NCBI GenBank assembly: GCA_023251275.1
Contig: JAHEZC010000116.1
Coordinates: 1-7,534 of the forward strand
Direction: 5' to 3'
DNA length: 7,534 nucleotides
Source: Parafilimonas sp.
GTDB taxonomy: Bacteria; Bacteroidota; Bacteroidia; Chitinophagales; Chitinophagaceae
Position 1 is the first letter of the stretch, and the number at the start of each line of letters is the position of its first letter. The position numbers were made by a program, and so were the translations under genes. Below the pieces are notes generated by a model. The model did not search any database. It was given only the letters and a program-made list of their open reading frames with translations, and was not told the DNA's origin. Positions 6,246 to 7,534 of the stretch are shown piece by piece.

Positions 6246-7334
6246 ATGAAAAAAAATTTATTATTTATTGCCGTGCACCTGTTAATTACCTTGAATGGGT
6301 ATTCATTTACGCAAAATGTTACTGTGCAAAATCATGTGTTTACTCCTGCAAGTTTTAGTATTAACCTCGGAGATACCATTCGCTGGACCTGGGTTGGCGG
6401 GTCACACACTACCACCTCACTCACTATTCCTTCAGGATCGTCTGCCTGGGATCATTCAATCACTTCTTCCAGCACAACCTTTGTATATGTACCTTCCAAA
6501 ACCGGTACGTATAATTATAAATGCACGCCTCATTTTGCTATGGGAATGACAGGCAGTTTTACTGTTGTTTGCCAGCAGGCAACAGTACAGATTTCAGCAG
6601 CCGGAGCAAATACCTTTTGCAAGGGCGGATCAGTCCAGTTAAATTCAAGTGTATCATCGGGCATCACTTCCCGTCAATGGCAGAAAGGCGGGACAAATAT
6701 TGCCGGAGAAACCGGCGCCACTTACATTGCCAAAGCAAACGGTTCCTACACCCTGAAGGTTACAAATGGTTGCGGAAGTATGGCAACTTCCAATGCAATC
6801 ATTGTTACAGTAAACACTTTGCCTGAGGCTGTCATCACTCCGTCAGGTTCGGTAAATCTTTGTTCAGGTAATGAGATAATACTTCAGGCAACTGTAGTTG
6901 CAGGCGTCGCTTACCAGTGGCAACGCGGCGTTAATAACATCTCGGGAGCTACGTCAGCCACCTATAAAACCGCAAAAGGCGGCAGCTACAAAGTCGTGGT
7001 AACTAAAACTTCAACCGGTTGCGTTAAAACGTCTAAAGCAACAAAGGTTACAGTAGTCACTTGCAATACATCAGATTTTGCAGAATTTAAGAATAATGAA
7101 ATTAAAATTTATCCCAATCCTTCAGCTAACAGCTTCAATGTTTCCATTGCTTCTTACAAGAGTGATGATTATTTTTTAATCGTCTTTGATCTAAACGGGA
7201 AAATGGTTGGCAACACAAGAATTAGTGCAAAAACCTTTTCATTCGGAAACAGCCTGAATCCGGGTATCTACTTTATCGAGGTGAGAAAAGCCAATACACT
7301 TGTTGCAAGAGAAAAGGTAATCAAAGAGAAGTAA
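6246..7334 (+). CDS. Secreted blue-copper (plastocyanin-like) protein with two Ig-like repeats and a T9SS sorting domain
   Basis: This 362-residue protein has four recognisable parts. A signal peptide occupies residues 1 to about 21. A cupredoxin domain covers about 24-108. It has all four type-1 copper ligands: H54 in GGSHTT, then C93, H96 and M101 in KCTPHFAMGM, with the exact C-x2-H-x4-M spacing of plastocyanin. Two Ig-like repeats (about 112-190 and 191-273) share RQWQKGGTNIAG / YQWQRGVNNISG cores, and each has a likely disulfide pair (C125/C176, C206/C259). A Por-type C-terminal sorting domain spans about 286-362, with IYPNPSANSFNVS, DLNGKMV and LNPGIYFIEV. It should cross the inner membrane by Sec and leave through the type IX system, ending at the surface or outside. 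An electron-transfer or copper-handling role is inferred. The ATG at 6246 is chosen because it starts the signal peptide; an in-frame ATG at 6192 would add 18 residues. The gene stands alone, with no redox partner nearby. Confidence 0.9.
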   Translation: MKKNLLFIAVHLLITLNGYSFTQNVTVQNHVFTPASFSINLGDTIRWTWVGGSHTTTSLTIPSGSSAWDHSITSSSTTFVYVPSKTGTYNYKCTPHFAMGMTGSFTVVCQQATVQISAAGANTFCKGGSVQLNSSVSSGITSRQWQKGGTNIAGETGATYIAKANGSYTLKVTNGCGSMATSNAIIVTVNTLPEAVITPSGSVNLCSGNEIILQATVVAGVAYQWQRGVNNISGATSATYKTAKGGSYKVVVTKTSTGCVKTSKATKVTVVTCNTSDFAEFKNNEIKIYPNPSANSFNVSIASYKSDDYFLIVFDLNGKMVGNTRISAKTFSFGNSLNPGIYFIEVRKANTLVAREKVIKEK

Positions 7335-7534
7335 AAATCGTTATCGGAAAATATTTCTATCAGTGTATAAATCCTTTTGTACGTTACAGGAATATTGTAC
7401 GTTGACCGGAATAATGAGTACCAATAAAAAATGACCGGTGCGAATGTGCAACTCCTTTTTCCATTTATCTTTATTCGCCTAAATAAATAAGAAGTTCCAA
7501 ACTCAGTTGCAATATTAGTTCAAGTAAAAATCAT
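7335..7534. other. Right-edge intergenic sequence, no recognisable gene
   Basis: The last 200 bp show no coding frame of note and no strong terminator hairpin after the copper-protein gene. The only structure seen is a short tandem duplication at 7377-7413. The region may be the upstream or downstream DNA of a gene outside the window. Confidence 0.5.
7377..7413. repeat. Imperfect tandem duplication of an 18/19-bp unit
   Basis: The unit at 7377-7394 begins TTGTACGTT and ends ACAGGAATA. The next unit at 7395-7413 begins with the same TTGTACGTT, has one inserted G, and ends ACCGGAATA. The copies differ by one substitution and one insertion. It lies about 45 bp past the copper-protein stop codon. 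It could be a paired binding site for a downstream gene or replication slippage. Confidence 0.55.

Noticed and set aside
1..7534. Search for CRISPR arrays, tRNA/rRNA, insertion sequences, toxin-antitoxin or defence genes
   Set aside because: No repeat-spacer pattern, transposase, RNA gene or defence-type domain could be seen on either strand.

Overview
The window reads as an ordinary stretch of a Bacteroidota chromosome, most likely from the Chitinophagaceae or a neighbouring family. Four things suggest this. One gene ends in a type IX secretion (T9SS, Por-type) sorting domain, which is essentially confined to this phylum. DNA is AT-rich, and start codons are preceded by A-rich tracts rather than Shine-Dalgarno sequences. 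A promoter-like TTTG / TAnnTTTG pair of the Bacteroidota type is present. The enzymes also resemble the Bacteroidota versions of their families. The family-level placement is inference.

Layout from left to right. (1) The 3' two thirds of an arginase-superfamily gene, formimidoylglutamase (HutG)-like, runs off the left edge on the + strand. (2) A two-gene unit on the minus strand, transcribed right to left, encodes a ten-helix GRP/DMT-type sugar permease (2739 to 1738) followed after 26 bp by an exported nucleoside hydrolase (1711 to 719). (3) A gene-free stretch of about 540 bp (2740-3278) separates this unit from the next gene. It holds a perfect 9-bp inverted repeat, a promoter-like sequence overlapped by a 10-bp direct repeat, and two hairpin-forming segments. 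(4) A MATE-family multidrug/sodium antiporter gene lies on the + strand. (5) An aldo/keto reductase very like E. coli YghZ (L-glyceraldehyde 3-phosphate reductase) lies on the minus strand, convergent with the MATE gene. (6) A + strand gene encodes a secreted blue-copper (plastocyanin-like) protein with two Ig-like repeats and a T9SS sorting domain. (7) The last 200 bp have no recognisable gene and carry a short tandem duplication.

The only clear functional partnership is the minus-strand pair. The hydrolase, placed outside the cytoplasm by its signal peptide, would split nucleosides into base and ribose, and the permease could bring the sugar (or another product) across the inner membrane. 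The other genes look like independent single-gene units. I found no RNA gene, CRISPR array, insertion sequence, phage gene or defence system. I did not find a convincing undescribed system; the items most worth a second look are the structured 2740-3278 intergenic region and the domain architecture of the secreted copper protein.
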